Position numbers and translations under genes: made by a program. Source: Pseudochrobactrum sp. sp1633 (GTDB lineage Bacteria > Pseudomonadota > Alphaproteobacteria > Rhizobiales > Rhizobiaceae). From it: DNA of 64,000 nucleotides. This document shows positions 1 to 8,094 of the stretch, in pieces; positions within the stretch are counted from its first letter, which is position 1, and every line of letters begins with the position of its first letter. Under the pieces are notes generated by a model. That model was not told the origin of the DNA and did not search any database. It was given only the letters and a program-made list of their open reading frames with translations. The stretch covers positions 186,001 through 250,000 of the forward strand of contig NZ_JARRAE010000001.1 in NCBI RefSeq assembly GCF_030376605.1, given 5' to 3'.

Positions 1-597
1 ACGGTTAAAGCGGCAGGCAAGCCGGTGATTGTGCGTATTCCTGTCGGCCGGTTTGATACGGCCAGCCGTGCGCTCGATTTTGGTGCCAATGCGGTGATTG
101 CGCCGATGATCAATTCAGCGGAGGAAGCCAGAGCTTTTGCCGCTTCAATGAAATACCCGCCAGTCGGAGAGCGCTCATGGGGACCGCTGCGTAGTGAAAT
201 CAGCTATGGCCAACCCGGTTCCAATGATTATTTACTGGCTGCCAATCAGGAGACTTTGAGCTTCGCTATGATTGAGACCCGTGCGGCATTTGAGGCGCTG
301 GATGCTATTCTGGCTGTGCGCGGTATTGATGGTGTATTCGTTGGGCCTGCGGATTTTTCCATCGCATGGAGCAATGGCCGCGAAGCCAATCCGTTTTCTG
401 AGGCCATTGTTGAGCCGCTGACGCAAATTGCCAAGAAGGCCGCAGCAAGTAACAAACTTGCCGGAATTTATGCGCCGAATTCAGCCTTTGCCAAGCGTTA
501 TCAGGCTTTGGGGTTCAGTTTTGTAACGCTGGCTTCAGATAGGGGATATCTGGCTGCCGGTGCCTCTGCCATGCTGAACGCGTGGGACGAGGTGTGA
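1..597 (+). CDS. HpcH/HpaI-family aldolase (5' truncated by window edge)
   Basis: The reading frame is open from base 1, so the start lies before the window; about 198 residues are visible. The family is the class II pyruvate aldolases (4-hydroxy-2-oxo-heptane-1,7-dioate aldolase and relatives), TIM-barrel enzymes that split 2-keto-4-hydroxy acids into pyruvate and an aldehyde. Visible family marks are GERSWGPLRS with the substrate-binding Arg, the metal-ligand Glu in AMIETR, and the metal-ligand Asp in FVGPADFS, all in the expected order. The true substrate cannot be told from sequence. The gene ends 13 bases before a strong terminator shared with the convergent hydrolase gene. Confidence 0.85.
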   Translation, partial: TVKAAGKPVIVRIPVGRFDTASRALDFGANAVIAPMINSAEEARAFAASMKYPPVGERSWGPLRSEISYGQPGSNDYLLAANQETLSFAMIETRAAFEALDAILAVRGIDGVFVGPADFSIAWSNGREANPFSEAIVEPLTQIAKKAAASNKLAGIYAPNSAFAKRYQALGFSFVTLASDRGYLAAGASAMLNAWDEV

Positions 598-608
598 CAC
601 GAAAATGA

Positions 609-637
609 AAAGCCGCCGGAATTTCCGGCGGCTTTTT
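609..637. terminator. Bidirectional rho-independent terminator
   Basis: Stem AAGCCGCCGGAA pairs with TTCCGGCGGCTT, with T-rich sequence on the plus side and an A-rich stretch (T-rich on minus) on the other. It lies between two convergent genes and can serve both. Confidence 0.85.
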
Positions 638-642
638 TGTTC

Positions 643-1191
643 TCAGAGTTTTGACAAGAACTGAGTGAATACCATTGTACCTTCAGGCCAAGGGCCGTGA
701 CCGGATTCCGTGTTGATATGACCGGCTTCACCGGCATCAATCAGCAGTGAACCCCAGGCGCCTGCAATATCTTCCGCAGCTTCAAATTTTGAAAACGGGT
801 CATTGCGGCTGGCAATGGTAATCGCCGGAAACGGCAGGCGTTCACGCGGGTAAGGGCCGAAGGTCATCAGATGTTTCGGGCGGATGGTTTCATCCAGTAC
901 ATCTGGCGGCGCAACAAAGAAAGCACCTGCCACCTTGTCCTTAATCTGCGGAATAGCATGAACAGCAGTGGGCACACCCAATGAATGGGCAACGAGGACA
1001 ACCGGCTTGGTCGCTTCATCCACATGCCTGATAAGCGAGGCTACCCAGTCTTCACGGACAGGTTTTGACCACTCAGCCTGCTGAACGCGGCGTGCGGTGG
1101 AGAGCTTGTTCTCCCAGCGTGTCTGCCAGTGATCAGGCCCCGAATTGGTGTAGCCGGGGATGATGAGAATATCTGCGTCTTTAACTTTCAT
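643..1191 (-). CDS. RBBP9/YdeN-family serine hydrolase
   Basis: A 182-residue alpha/beta hydrolase. The catalytic triad of the RBBP9/YdeN family is visible: nucleophile Ser70 in AHSLG, Asp131 in RNDPF and His158 in GHIN. The N-terminal IIPGYTNSGPDHWQ segment is typical of this family. No signal peptide, so cytoplasmic. The family's physiological substrate in bacteria is unsettled (an esterase or similar hydrolase). The gene stands alone, convergent with the aldolase gene and separated by a shared terminator. Confidence 0.85.
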   Translation of the reverse strand: MKVKDADILIIPGYTNSGPDHWQTRWENKLSTARRVQQAEWSKPVREDWVASLIRHVDEATKPVVLVAHSLGVPTAVHAIPQIKDKVAGAFFVAPPDVLDETIRPKHLMTFGPYPRERLPFPAITIASRNDPFSKFEAAEDIAGAWGSLLIDAGEAGHINTESGHGPWPEGTMVFTQFLSKL

Positions 1192-1444
1192 TTTCAGCTA
1201 TTAATTTCATTCTGTTTGCTACGTCACTTCCCGCACTTGGTTTTATGGTGCAGGTAAAGTTTGTTCGCAGCTTGTTTCGCTAGATGTCTTTGTTGGCTTT
1301 TCTTGTATCGTGTTCAGTCATCTCTGTCGATGTCCGCTCGTATATTACGGCAAGTTCATGCGTTGTCGCCATGTTCCCGCTTTACAGGTTGCGCGTGTTC
1401 CTGAGGGGGCTGGCCTTGCAATGAAATATAGCTTTTGGTCATTT

Positions 1445-1475
1445 AAAAGGCAGCTCAAAGGCTGCCTTTTTGTTT
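1445..1475. terminator. Rho-independent terminator
   Basis: Stem AAAGGCAGC / GCTGCCTTT with a six-base loop, followed by TTTGTTTTG on the plus strand and TTTT on the minus strand. It sits about 15 bases past the stop of the minus-strand membrane protein gene at 1490-1837, which it probably ends. Confidence 0.7.
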
Positions 1476-1489
1476 TGTTTAGATTGCTA

Positions 1490-1837
1490 TCAAGCATTCG
1501 ATTTTGTCTGATACCAGATATATCCGATACCAATTATGGCTACGAATGGTGCAAAGCCCCATAGCAGCGCATTGATGAAGACTTTCAGGAGCATCAGGAT
1601 CAGTGCATTCATAAAGAATATATTTTGACCCATGATGAGGTTTTTCAGCTCATCCCAGACGAGTTTTGAGAAGGGGAACATGATCGTGCAGACTGCAAAA
1701 TATAGAAGCGGGGCGAACTGAGCACCATTTTTAGCCTGAAGTGCTACCGTTACCATCAGAGCAAAAAAGCAAGCACCAATTAACCAGGCACGGATCAGAT
1801 ATTTACGCTCAACACCATTTAGAATACGCCCTAACAT
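1490..1837 (-). CDS. Small hypothetical membrane protein
   Basis: A 115-residue protein I do not recognise. It has a short charged N-terminus (MLGRILNGVERKYLIR) followed by three or four hydrophobic segments at roughly residues 15-33, 41-57 and 74-108, so it is an inner-membrane protein. A clear Shine-Dalgarno sequence (GAGGT) lies five bases before the ATG, and a terminator follows the stop. The layout with a long hydrophobic body and alternating short polar turns recalls the many small rod-shape or phage-holin-like membrane proteins, but no family mark is convincing. Confidence 0.65.
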   Translation of the reverse strand: MLGRILNGVERKYLIRAWLIGACFFALMVTVALQAKNGAQFAPLLYFAVCTIMFPFSKLVWDELKNLIMGQNIFFMNALILMLLKVFINALLWGFAPFVAIIGIGYIWYQTKSNA

Positions 1838-2049
1838 TTTACCTCAATCATATTTTGTTTATCTTGATACGGTGGGGCGTATAACCTTCAGGTATCAAAA
1901 GTGTAAACAAATGAGATAATCAGATATCTTTAAAACTTAACAAAAGTGCTGATTTAAGTGCAAGGCATGACCTCAGCAGAATGTGTTCAGGCTCAGTACA
2001 TTTTTGGATGTTATAATAACGGACTATAATTGATCACAGGAAGTCAGGT

Positions 2050-2373
2050 ATGAATTCAAAATCCATCATGATTGCTTTGGCTCTCATTACGTTTCCGATT
2101 TCGGCGCAGGCAACAACAGGCCCAGGATGTCTTCGTGTTGTGAATGTTGCAGCCGGTGATGCGTTGAATGTGCGTGCGAAACCATCCGCACAGAGCAGAA
2201 TAGTCATTTCAATTCCTGCAAACAATTATGGTGTACTGGCTCTTAAAGGCGAGTGTGGTCCGAAAACAATTCCTTGGGGACAGCGCTGGTGCCCGATCAG
2301 CTATTCTTATGAAGATGGTATATTGCATGGTTTTGTAAAAGCTCGCTTTGTACGGGATCAGGAATGCCCTTAA
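2050..2373 (+). CDS. Small secreted SH3b-like protein
   Basis: A 107-residue exported protein. Residues 1-21 are a Sec signal peptide with an AQA cleavage site. The mature part carries the bacterial SH3 signature LNVRAKPSAQSRIVISIP (about residues 39-56), as in periplasmic SH3b domains that bind peptidoglycan or other ligands. Four cysteines (27, 69, 81, 106) could form two disulfides. The start is set by AGGAAG seven bases upstream. The gene stands alone with a terminator about 120 bases downstream. Function beyond the fold is unknown. Confidence 0.75.
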   Translation: MNSKSIMIALALITFPISAQATTGPGCLRVVNVAAGDALNVRAKPSAQSRIVISIPANNYGVLALKGECGPKTIPWGQRWCPISYSYEDGILHGFVKARFVRDQECP

Positions 2374-2789
2374 TAATAGGGGGATTTTGGTCAGTCAGAG
2401 CAGATTTCGCACAAATTTAAGGTCGCTTTGATGCTTGTCTTCTTCGCTTCTCAAGACGCAATCCCTTGACCGCTCACTCATAATTTTTCAGTGCCCCGCC
2501 AAGAGCGGGGCTTTTTATTGGCTGAAAATAGAGAGAGTGAAGATACTTGAGTTCGGGTATACTCTGATTGCTTGTGCGGGTTTTTCAGGGTGTTGAACTG
2601 TCTCCTCAATGTGGACAATTAAGGCGATAATCAAACTATTGTGCTTCAAAATGTGAACAGCGTGTTTGCTCGCCTGAGCATTGCAACTTATCAGAGATAG
2701 AGCGATGTATAGGTTATCTGAGAGTAACCGCTACGCCTGTTTTAAATGTCAGCAGACTATTTCGCGGTACATGAACGGGGATGAATTTG
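2374..2789. other. Gene-less stretch
   Basis: About 415 bases with the terminator at 2493-2516 and otherwise no gene, RNA motif or repeat that I can support. The last part must hold the promoter of the VOC gene. Confidence 0.5.
2493..2516 (+). terminator. Rho-independent terminator
   Basis: GCCCCGC / GCGGGGC stem with a five-base loop, followed by TTTTTA. It lies about 120 bases after the SH3-like gene, the only plus-strand gene before it. Confidence 0.8.
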
Positions 2790-3596
2790 ATGAGTAAATT
2801 ACCATTTGCAGTTACACGTCCGGCTTATGTTGAACGCGTTGGTTTGAAATCACGCGATGCTGAAACGCTGGCGCAATATTATGAAAACATTGTCGGTCTG
2901 CGCGAAATGGCACGTCGCGACTCTTCGATTATTCTTGGCGCCGGCGGGCGGGAATTGCTGGAAATTGAGCAATCTTCAGCGCTGAAGCCTGAAGATCCGC
3001 GCAGTGCCGGTTTGTTTCATACAGCTTTTTTGCTGCCTGAACGTGCTGATCTGGCGCGCTGGATCAGACGTGCGATCGACAAACAGTTACCGGTTGCCGG
3101 TGCCTCTGACCATGCGGTGAGTGAAGCGGTTTATCTGACTGATCCTGATGGTAATGGTATTGAGATTTATACCGACCGTGCGCCGGATACCTGGAAATGG
3201 AACGGCGATCAGGTGCATATGGTGACTGATGCTATGGATGTGAATGGCCTTTTGCAGGAGCTGAAGAGTGATCCGGCAGAATGGACAAAAGCACCGGAAG
3301 GGACGGTTGTCGGCCATGTGCATTTGCGTGTCGGCCAGATACAGCCTGCGGATGACTGGTGGCATGAGCAGCTGGATTTCGACACTGTTGCCAAATACGG
3401 ATCAAAGGCGGTGTTTCTGTCTTCCGGCGGTTATCACCACCACATTGCCAATAATATCTGGCAGAGCGCTGGTGCCGGTAAACGTGACCTTGACCGCAGT
3501 GGCCTGTCTTTCGTGCAGATCAGTGATACGCGTGATGTGATGACCCGCGTGATTGAAGACCCGTGGGGGAATGAAATCCGCGTCAATAAAATCTGA
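2790..3596 (+). CDS. VOC (glyoxalase/extradiol dioxygenase) family protein
   Basis: A 268-residue protein with two VOC modules (about 10-125 and 165-268), the architecture of CatE-like catechol 2,3-dioxygenase homologues. The second module keeps a full set of possible metal ligands: His in GHVHLRV, His in YHHHIANN and Glu in GNEIRV. The first module lacks the first-strand His (YVERVGLKS) and is probably structural. An ATG at 2781 is also in frame, but the GGGG at 2777-2780 is nine bases from the ATG at 2790, which I prefer. The substrate is unknown; nothing nearby suggests aromatic breakdown. Confidence 0.85.
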   Translation: MSKLPFAVTRPAYVERVGLKSRDAETLAQYYENIVGLREMARRDSSIILGAGGRELLEIEQSSALKPEDPRSAGLFHTAFLLPERADLARWIRRAIDKQLPVAGASDHAVSEAVYLTDPDGNGIEIYTDRAPDTWKWNGDQVHMVTDAMDVNGLLQELKSDPAEWTKAPEGTVVGHVHLRVGQIQPADDWWHEQLDFDTVAKYGSKAVFLSSGGYHHHIANNIWQSAGAGKRDLDRSGLSFVQISDTRDVMTRVIEDPWGNEIRVNKI

Positions 3597-3623
3597 GTAT
3601 CTGATCTAAAAGTCGCCCGACTT

Positions 3624-3707
3624 GGCTGCAAATGGCAATTTTCTGTGCTTCGGTACTCACGTACGATCAGTACGCTCCGTTCCGATGCTCGCAAATTACA
3701 ATTTTCG
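3624..3707. repeat. Imperfect palindromic intergenic repeat, copy A
   Basis: An 84-base element that can fold on itself around GTACGATCAGTAC. It shares its whole layout with copy B at 16343-16428: GCAAAT near the left end, CTTCGGTACTCACGTAC, then AGTACGCT and ACAATTTTCG at the right end. Both copies lie directly 3' of a plus-strand gene that converges on a minus-strand gene. Confidence 0.65.
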
Positions 3708-3753
3708 CTGGTGTCTGCCGCTTTTTTATTCAGATACTAACGCTTCGAAATGT

Positions 3754-3790
3754 AAAAAGCCCCGCCTGAAATTTCAGACGGGGCTTTTAT
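3754..3790. terminator. Rho-independent terminator of purB
   Basis: Stem AAAAGCCCCG / CGGGGCTTTT continued inward by CTGAAATTTCAG. T-tracts occur on both sides, and it lies 20 bases past the purB stop. Confidence 0.9.
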
Positions 3791-3809
3791 TGCTTGAGTA
3801 TAAGCTCGA

Positions 3810-5111
3810 TTATTTGAATACGCGGTTGAAAATCGTATCAATGTGCTTGGTGTGGTAAGCGAGGTCAAATTTCTCGCGGATCTGCTCTTCAGTGAGTGCT
3901 GCGCGCACTTCTGCATCAGCCAGCAGTTCTTCGAGGAAGTCTTTGCCCTGTTCCCAGACTTTCATCGCATTACGCTGAACGAGACGGTAAGAATCTTCAC
4001 GGGATACGCCAGCCTGCGTCAAAGCCAGCAGCACGCGCTGCGAATGCACGAGACCACGGAACTTGTTCAGGTTGTTCATCATGTTTTCAGGATAAACAAG
4101 CAGCTTCTCAATCACGCCGGTCAGACGGGCGAGGGCGAAGTCGAGTGTGATCGTGGCATCAGGGCCGATCATGCGCTCAACGGAAGAGTGCGAAATATCG
4201 CGCTCATGCCACAAAGCCACATTTTCCATAGCAGGCAGCGCCATAGAGCGAACCATACGGGCAAGACCGGTCAGGTTTTCTGTCAGCACAGGATTGCGCT
4301 TATGCGGCATTGCCGATGAGCCCTTCTGGCCCGGTGAGAAATATTCTTCCGCTTCCAGCACTTCAGTACGCTGCAAATGACGGATTTCAACCGACAGGCG
4401 CTCAACGGAAGATGCAATAACTGCCAGAACTGAGAAATACATCGCATGACGGTCGCGCGGGATAACCTGCGTGGAAACCGGCTCGGCTTTCATGCCCAGC
4501 GACTTGGCAACATGCTCTTCAACGCGCGGATCAATATTGGCGAATGTGCCAACCGCACCGGAGATGGCGCAGGTTGCGATTTCTTCACGTGCAGCAACCA
4601 GACGGGCGCGGCAGCGTTCAAATTCAGCATAGGCCAGCGCCATTTTAACGCCGAAAGTGATCGGTTCCGCGTGAATGCCGTGGCTGCGGCCGATGGTGAT
4701 GGTGTCTTTGTGCTCAAAGGCACGGGTTTTCAGCGCTGCCAGCAGCTTGTCGAGATCGGCGAGCAGCAGGTCGCTGGCACGCATCAGCTGTACGTTGAAG
4801 CAGGTGTCGAGAACGTCCGAAGAGGTCATGCCCTGATGGATGAAACGGCTATCAGGACCGACAAATTCAGCCAGATGGGTGAGGAATGCGATCACGTCAT
4901 GTTTGGTGACAGCTTCGATCTCATCAATACGGGCAACGTCAAATTTAGCCGCGCCGCCTTTTTCCCAGATGGTTTTGGCGGATTCTTTCGGGATAACGCC
5001 GATTTCAGCCAGCGCATCGCAGGCGTGAGCTTCAATCTCGAACCAGATGCGGAATTTAGTTTCCGGCGACCAGATGGCAACCATTTCGGGGCGGGAATAG
5101 CGCGGGATCAT
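3810..5111 (-). CDS. purB: Adenylosuccinate lyase
   Basis: A 433-residue enzyme of the fumarase/aspartase superfamily. It splits adenylosuccinate to AMP and SAICAR to AICAR, both with release of fumarate, so it acts twice in purine synthesis. The superfamily signature GSSAMPHKRNP, holding the flexible catalytic-Ser loop, is intact, as are the His in SHGIHAEP and the TSSDVLDT segment. Full length begins MIPRYSRPEM, as usual in alphaproteobacteria, with AGGAAA seven bases before the ATG. It follows rpe on the same strand with a hairpin in the 95-base gap, and ends at a strong terminator. Confidence 0.97.
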   Translation of the reverse strand: MIPRYSRPEMVAIWSPETKFRIWFEIEAHACDALAEIGVIPKESAKTIWEKGGAAKFDVARIDEIEAVTKHDVIAFLTHLAEFVGPDSRFIHQGMTSSDVLDTCFNVQLMRASDLLLADLDKLLAALKTRAFEHKDTITIGRSHGIHAEPITFGVKMALAYAEFERCRARLVAAREEIATCAISGAVGTFANIDPRVEEHVAKSLGMKAEPVSTQVIPRDRHAMYFSVLAVIASSVERLSVEIRHLQRTEVLEAEEYFSPGQKGSSAMPHKRNPVLTENLTGLARMVRSMALPAMENVALWHERDISHSSVERMIGPDATITLDFALARLTGVIEKLLVYPENMMNNLNKFRGLVHSQRVLLALTQAGVSREDSYRLVQRNAMKVWEQGKDFLEELLADAEVRAALTEEQIREKFDLAYHTKHIDTIFNRVFK

Positions 5112-5171
5112 GTGCGTTTCCTAAAAGTGTAGTAGACGGGAGAGCCGGTAAACCGGCAGTGTAAATGCAAT

Positions 5172-5195
5172 CAGGCGGATATTGCTATCCGCCTG
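5172..5195 (-). terminator. Hairpin between rpe and purB
   Basis: A perfect ten-base stem CAGGCGGATA / TATCCGCCTG with a TTGC loop, 12 bases past the rpe stop. On the minus strand it is followed by ATTGCATTT, a weak T-tract, so it may be a leaky terminator or 3'-end stabiliser. Confidence 0.5.
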
Positions 5196-5206
5196 TCAAA
5201 ACTCAA

Positions 5207-5884
5207 TTAAGCGCGGCCTTGTTCCGCAGCCTTGCGGATCGCCTCGACATTGGCGCGGTAACCTTCAAGATTACCGGCTTTATAAATGGAGGAACCGGCT
5301 ACCAGTGAATTCGCACCGGCTTTGGCTGCAGCACCGGCATTCTCTGCCGTGACACCGCCGTCAATTTGCAAATCAATCGGACGGTTGCCGATCAGTGCAT
5401 TGAGTTGTTCAATCTTCGGCAGCATGGAGGTGATGAATTTCTGACCACCAAAACCCGGATTAACTGTCATCGCCAGAATGAGATCAACATCATCAATCAC
5501 ATTTTCCAGCACCGAGGCAGGGGTACCCGGATTGATTGCAATACCGGCTTTTTTGCCCAAAGCACGGATTGCCTGCAGCGAGCGGTGCAGGTGAGGGCCA
5601 GCCTCTGCATGAATGGTGATGATATCAGAACCGGCTTTGGCAAATGCTTCCAGATAAGGATCACAAGGTGCAATCATCAGATGGGTGTCAAACACAGCGT
5701 CTGTATGCGGGCGGATTGCCTTCACCACATCCGGACCAAAAGTGATATTCGGTACGAAATGCCCGTCCATCACATCGATATGAATCCAGTCTGCACCGGC
5801 AGTCACAACATCTTTGATTTCCTGACCAAGTTTGGAAAAGTCAGATGCGAGAATAGAAGGTGCAATGATAATCGGGCGGGACAT
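5207..5884 (-). CDS. rpe: Ribulose-phosphate 3-epimerase
   Basis: A 225-residue TIM barrel that interconverts ribulose 5-phosphate and xylulose 5-phosphate in the pentose phosphate pathway. The family marks are complete: HIDVMDGHFVPN (metal His and catalytic Asp), FDTHLMI, the phosphate loop NPGFGGQKF and QIDGGV with the second catalytic Asp. Length is normal. AAGGA lies shortly before the ATG. It sits just upstream of purB on the same strand. Confidence 0.97.
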   Translation of the reverse strand: MSRPIIIAPSILASDFSKLGQEIKDVVTAGADWIHIDVMDGHFVPNITFGPDVVKAIRPHTDAVFDTHLMIAPCDPYLEAFAKAGSDIITIHAEAGPHLHRSLQAIRALGKKAGIAINPGTPASVLENVIDDVDLILAMTVNPGFGGQKFITSMLPKIEQLNALIGNRPIDLQIDGGVTAENAGAAAKAGANSLVAGSSIYKAGNLEGYRANVEAIRKAAEQGRA

Positions 5885-6000
5885 GAGGAGATCCTTGTTT
5901 CTAAGCCTTGAGCGAGGCTCTGTTCCGTTTGCAGGCGGTTAGCATGTCCGGCGTCCGCACACAAGTTTACGTGAAGCCGCGCTTGTTAAAACAACACGGA

Positions 6001-6927
6001 TTAACCCCAGCGTTTGTGAAACCACATCCATTGTCCCGGATATTCCCGCACCCAGCCTTCAACCGTATCGTTGAGCAATTGGGCGGTGGCGGCAATATCC
6101 ACCTGACCGGTTTCATCACGCGGCAGTTCCATTGCTTCCGACAATTCCAGCCTGTAGCGGCCACCGGGCAGGCGGATGCAGCGTGCCGGATAAACATCGC
6201 AATCATATTGACGCGCGAGTTTGGCCAGCAGCGGGTTGGTTTTAACCGGCAGATTGAAGAATGTGCTTGGCACGCCACGGGCAAATTTCTGGTCAACCAG
6301 CATGCCCACATTGTCATCCTGTCCCAGCACAGCTGCCAGCGACCATGCGGCGCCGGCCTTGGATGGCACAAGATGTCCCATATTGGTGCGGCGGGCTTTC
6401 AGCACTTTGCGTGCGATAAACGGATTGTTCGGCGGGCGGAAAAGGGCGGTAACATTAAGGCCGAATGTTGCCGCACAAATCGGCAAAAGCTCAAAATTAC
6501 CCGTATGCGCGGTGAAGAAAATATGTGGCTTTTTCTCGTCGAGCAGACGACGGAAAATCTCTTCACCCTGTACTTCAACCAGACCCGGCTCTTTGGCGTC
6601 AGGGTCAAAATCGAAGATCGCATCGAGAAACACATATTCAGCCAGCAAACGCGCCATGCTGTCCCACATTTCCAGCGCAATTTCCTCAATCTCTGCCGGA
6701 GATTTCTCTGGATAGGCATTGGTGAGATTGCGTGTCGCCACTTTATGACGCGAGGTCAGCGGCCCGATCTTGCGGGCAGTCCATGCGGAAAACCGGATGG
6801 CGGCTTTGGCCGGTAGTAAGCGAAGCAGGGCAAGCAAAATGAAGACTGCCTGCGCCCATAGCCAGTAATTGGCAACTTTCAGCTTCTGCCAATATTTGAA
6901 CGCAAGAAGTTTCAGTTTGAACATCAA
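6001..6927 (-). CDS. lpxXL: Lipid A very-long-chain acyltransferase (LpxL/HtrB family)
   Basis: A 308-residue inner-membrane acyltransferase of the HtrB/MsbB superfamily. A hydrophobic anchor lies at about residues 22-42, and the catalytic HX4E motif is His141 to Glu146 (HTGNFE). In Rhizobium and Brucella the homologue next to acpXL moves the 27-hydroxy-octacosanoic (C28) chain from AcpXL to lipid A; the same neighbours here (adh2XL, two fabF genes, acpXL) support that role over a general LpxL. Transcribed with the rest of the cluster, after an 84-base gap with a strong hairpin. Confidence 0.9.
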   Translation of the reverse strand: MMFKLKLLAFKYWQKLKVANYWLWAQAVFILLALLRLLPAKAAIRFSAWTARKIGPLTSRHKVATRNLTNAYPEKSPAEIEEIALEMWDSMARLLAEYVFLDAIFDFDPDAKEPGLVEVQGEEIFRRLLDEKKPHIFFTAHTGNFELLPICAATFGLNVTALFRPPNNPFIARKVLKARRTNMGHLVPSKAGAAWSLAAVLGQDDNVGMLVDQKFARGVPSTFFNLPVKTNPLLAKLARQYDCDVYPARCIRLPGGRYRLELSEAMELPRDETGQVDIAATAQLLNDTVEGWVREYPGQWMWFHKRWG

Positions 6928-6951
6928 GAGAGCTTTCGCTTTAAAAAGTTA

Positions 6952-6983
6952 CAGCGTCCTGTGCATCAAATCACAGGGCGCTG
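6952..6983 (-). terminator. Hairpin between adh2XL and lpxXL
   Basis: Twelve-base stem CAGCGTCCTGTG / CACAGGGCGCTG with one G-T pair and an eight-base loop, 28 bases past the adh2XL stop. On the minus strand AACTTTTTAAA follows, so it resembles a leaky terminator inside the operon that would lower lpxXL expression. Confidence 0.5.
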
Positions 6984-7011
6984 CAATGATATAGAGATTG
7001 AAATGGCGTTA

Positions 7012-8040
7012 TCAGTCAATTTTCAGAATGATTTTGCCGAAGACGTCACGGGTTTCCATGCGCTTCAGGGCTGTGTCGATATCTTCAAAGCCGACCACAG
7101 TATCAATCACCGGAGAGACGATACCCTGAGCCATTTTCTGCATGGCATCGGCCATGTTTTCCATGCGGCAACCGAAAGAGCCGAGCAGTTTGAGCTGCTG
7201 CTGGAACAACATCATCAGGTTCATGCTTGTGGAAACGCCGGAGGTGGAGCCGCAGGTTACCAGACGGCCGCCGCGCTTCAGCGACAGCATGGAGCCAGCC
7301 CATGTATCTGCCCCAACATGCTCGAATACCACGTCGACGCCTTTTTTCTTGGTGAGCTTGCGCATAACACCTTCAAAACGGTCTTCACGGTAGTTGATAA
7401 CGTGATCAGCACCAAGCGCCTTGGCTTTTTCGATTTTATCGTTCGAACCAACTGTGGTGTAGACAGTGCAACCCATTTTCTTGGCAAGCTGAATAGCAGC
7501 GGTACCAATACCGGAGCCACCGGCCTGAATGAGGATGCTTTCACCCGGCTGCAATTTCGCATTGTCGAACAGCATATGTTCAACGGTACCGAAAGTAACA
7601 GGGGCAACAGCCGCGCCGATTGCATCAACGCCCGGAGGTGCAGGGATCAGCAAACGTGCAGGCAGATTGACCGCTTCACAGGCAAAACCATCAAGGTGGA
7701 AGCCATGAACGCCGGAGACGTGTTCGCAAAGATTGTCTCGGCCTTCGCGGCAGGCTTTACACAGACCACAGGTGCGCGCGCCATAGATGGAAACCAGCTG
7801 ACCTGGCAGCACATTGGATACGCCTTCACCGATCGCGGTGACAACGCCTGAAGCTTCCGCGCCGATGACCAGCGGCATTTTACGTTTGGCAAAAGCCATA
7901 CCGCGCCAGCCCCATACGTCGATATGGTTGAGGGCAACCGCTTTAATATTGACGGTGACTTCACCAAAGCCCGGCTTTTCAGGAGCAGGGATATCGGTGA
8001 TTTCCAAGCGGCGGTCATCGAGAAGCTGTAATGCGCGCAT
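7012..8040 (-). CDS. adh2XL: Zinc-binding alcohol dehydrogenase of the lipid A VLCFA cluster
   Basis: A 342-residue medium-chain dehydrogenase/reductase. The GroES-like N-terminal half carries the four structural-zinc cysteines (Cys91, 94, 97, 105 in CGLCKACREGRDNLC), and the Rossmann half starts at AGGSGIGTAA (about 173-182). In the Rhizobium leguminosarum cluster the homologue lies between fabF1XL and lpxXL, and a role in making or reducing the very long acyl chain is assumed rather than proven. The 54-base gap to the upstream fabF gene suggests one operon. Confidence 0.88.
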   Translation of the reverse strand: MRALQLLDDRRLEITDIPAPEKPGFGEVTVNIKAVALNHIDVWGWRGMAFAKRKMPLVIGAEASGVVTAIGEGVSNVLPGQLVSIYGARTCGLCKACREGRDNLCEHVSGVHGFHLDGFACEAVNLPARLLIPAPPGVDAIGAAVAPVTFGTVEHMLFDNAKLQPGESILIQAGGSGIGTAAIQLAKKMGCTVYTTVGSNDKIEKAKALGADHVINYREDRFEGVMRKLTKKKGVDVVFEHVGADTWAGSMLSLKRGGRLVTCGSTSGVSTSMNLMMLFQQQLKLLGSFGCRMENMADAMQKMAQGIVSPVIDTVVGFEDIDTALKRMETRDVFGKIILKID

Positions 8041-8094
8041 GTTGTAATTTTATCCTTATTATTTTGAGTGCCTGATCGGGGAGCGCAAAGCCGC

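Noticed and set aside
1310-1564. An 84-codon plus-strand frame
   Set aside because: It runs through a terminator hairpin and into the end of the antisense membrane protein gene; no ribosome site.
3622-3858. A 78-codon plus-strand frame past the VOC gene
   Set aside because: It consists of the palindromic repeat and the purB terminator.
3843-4319. Long open frame on the plus strand across purB
   Set aside because: It is antisense to a complete, well-conserved enzyme gene and its protein has no recognisable features; the same holds for plus-strand frames at 4446-5132, 5908-6816, 6961-7851 and 9463-10380.
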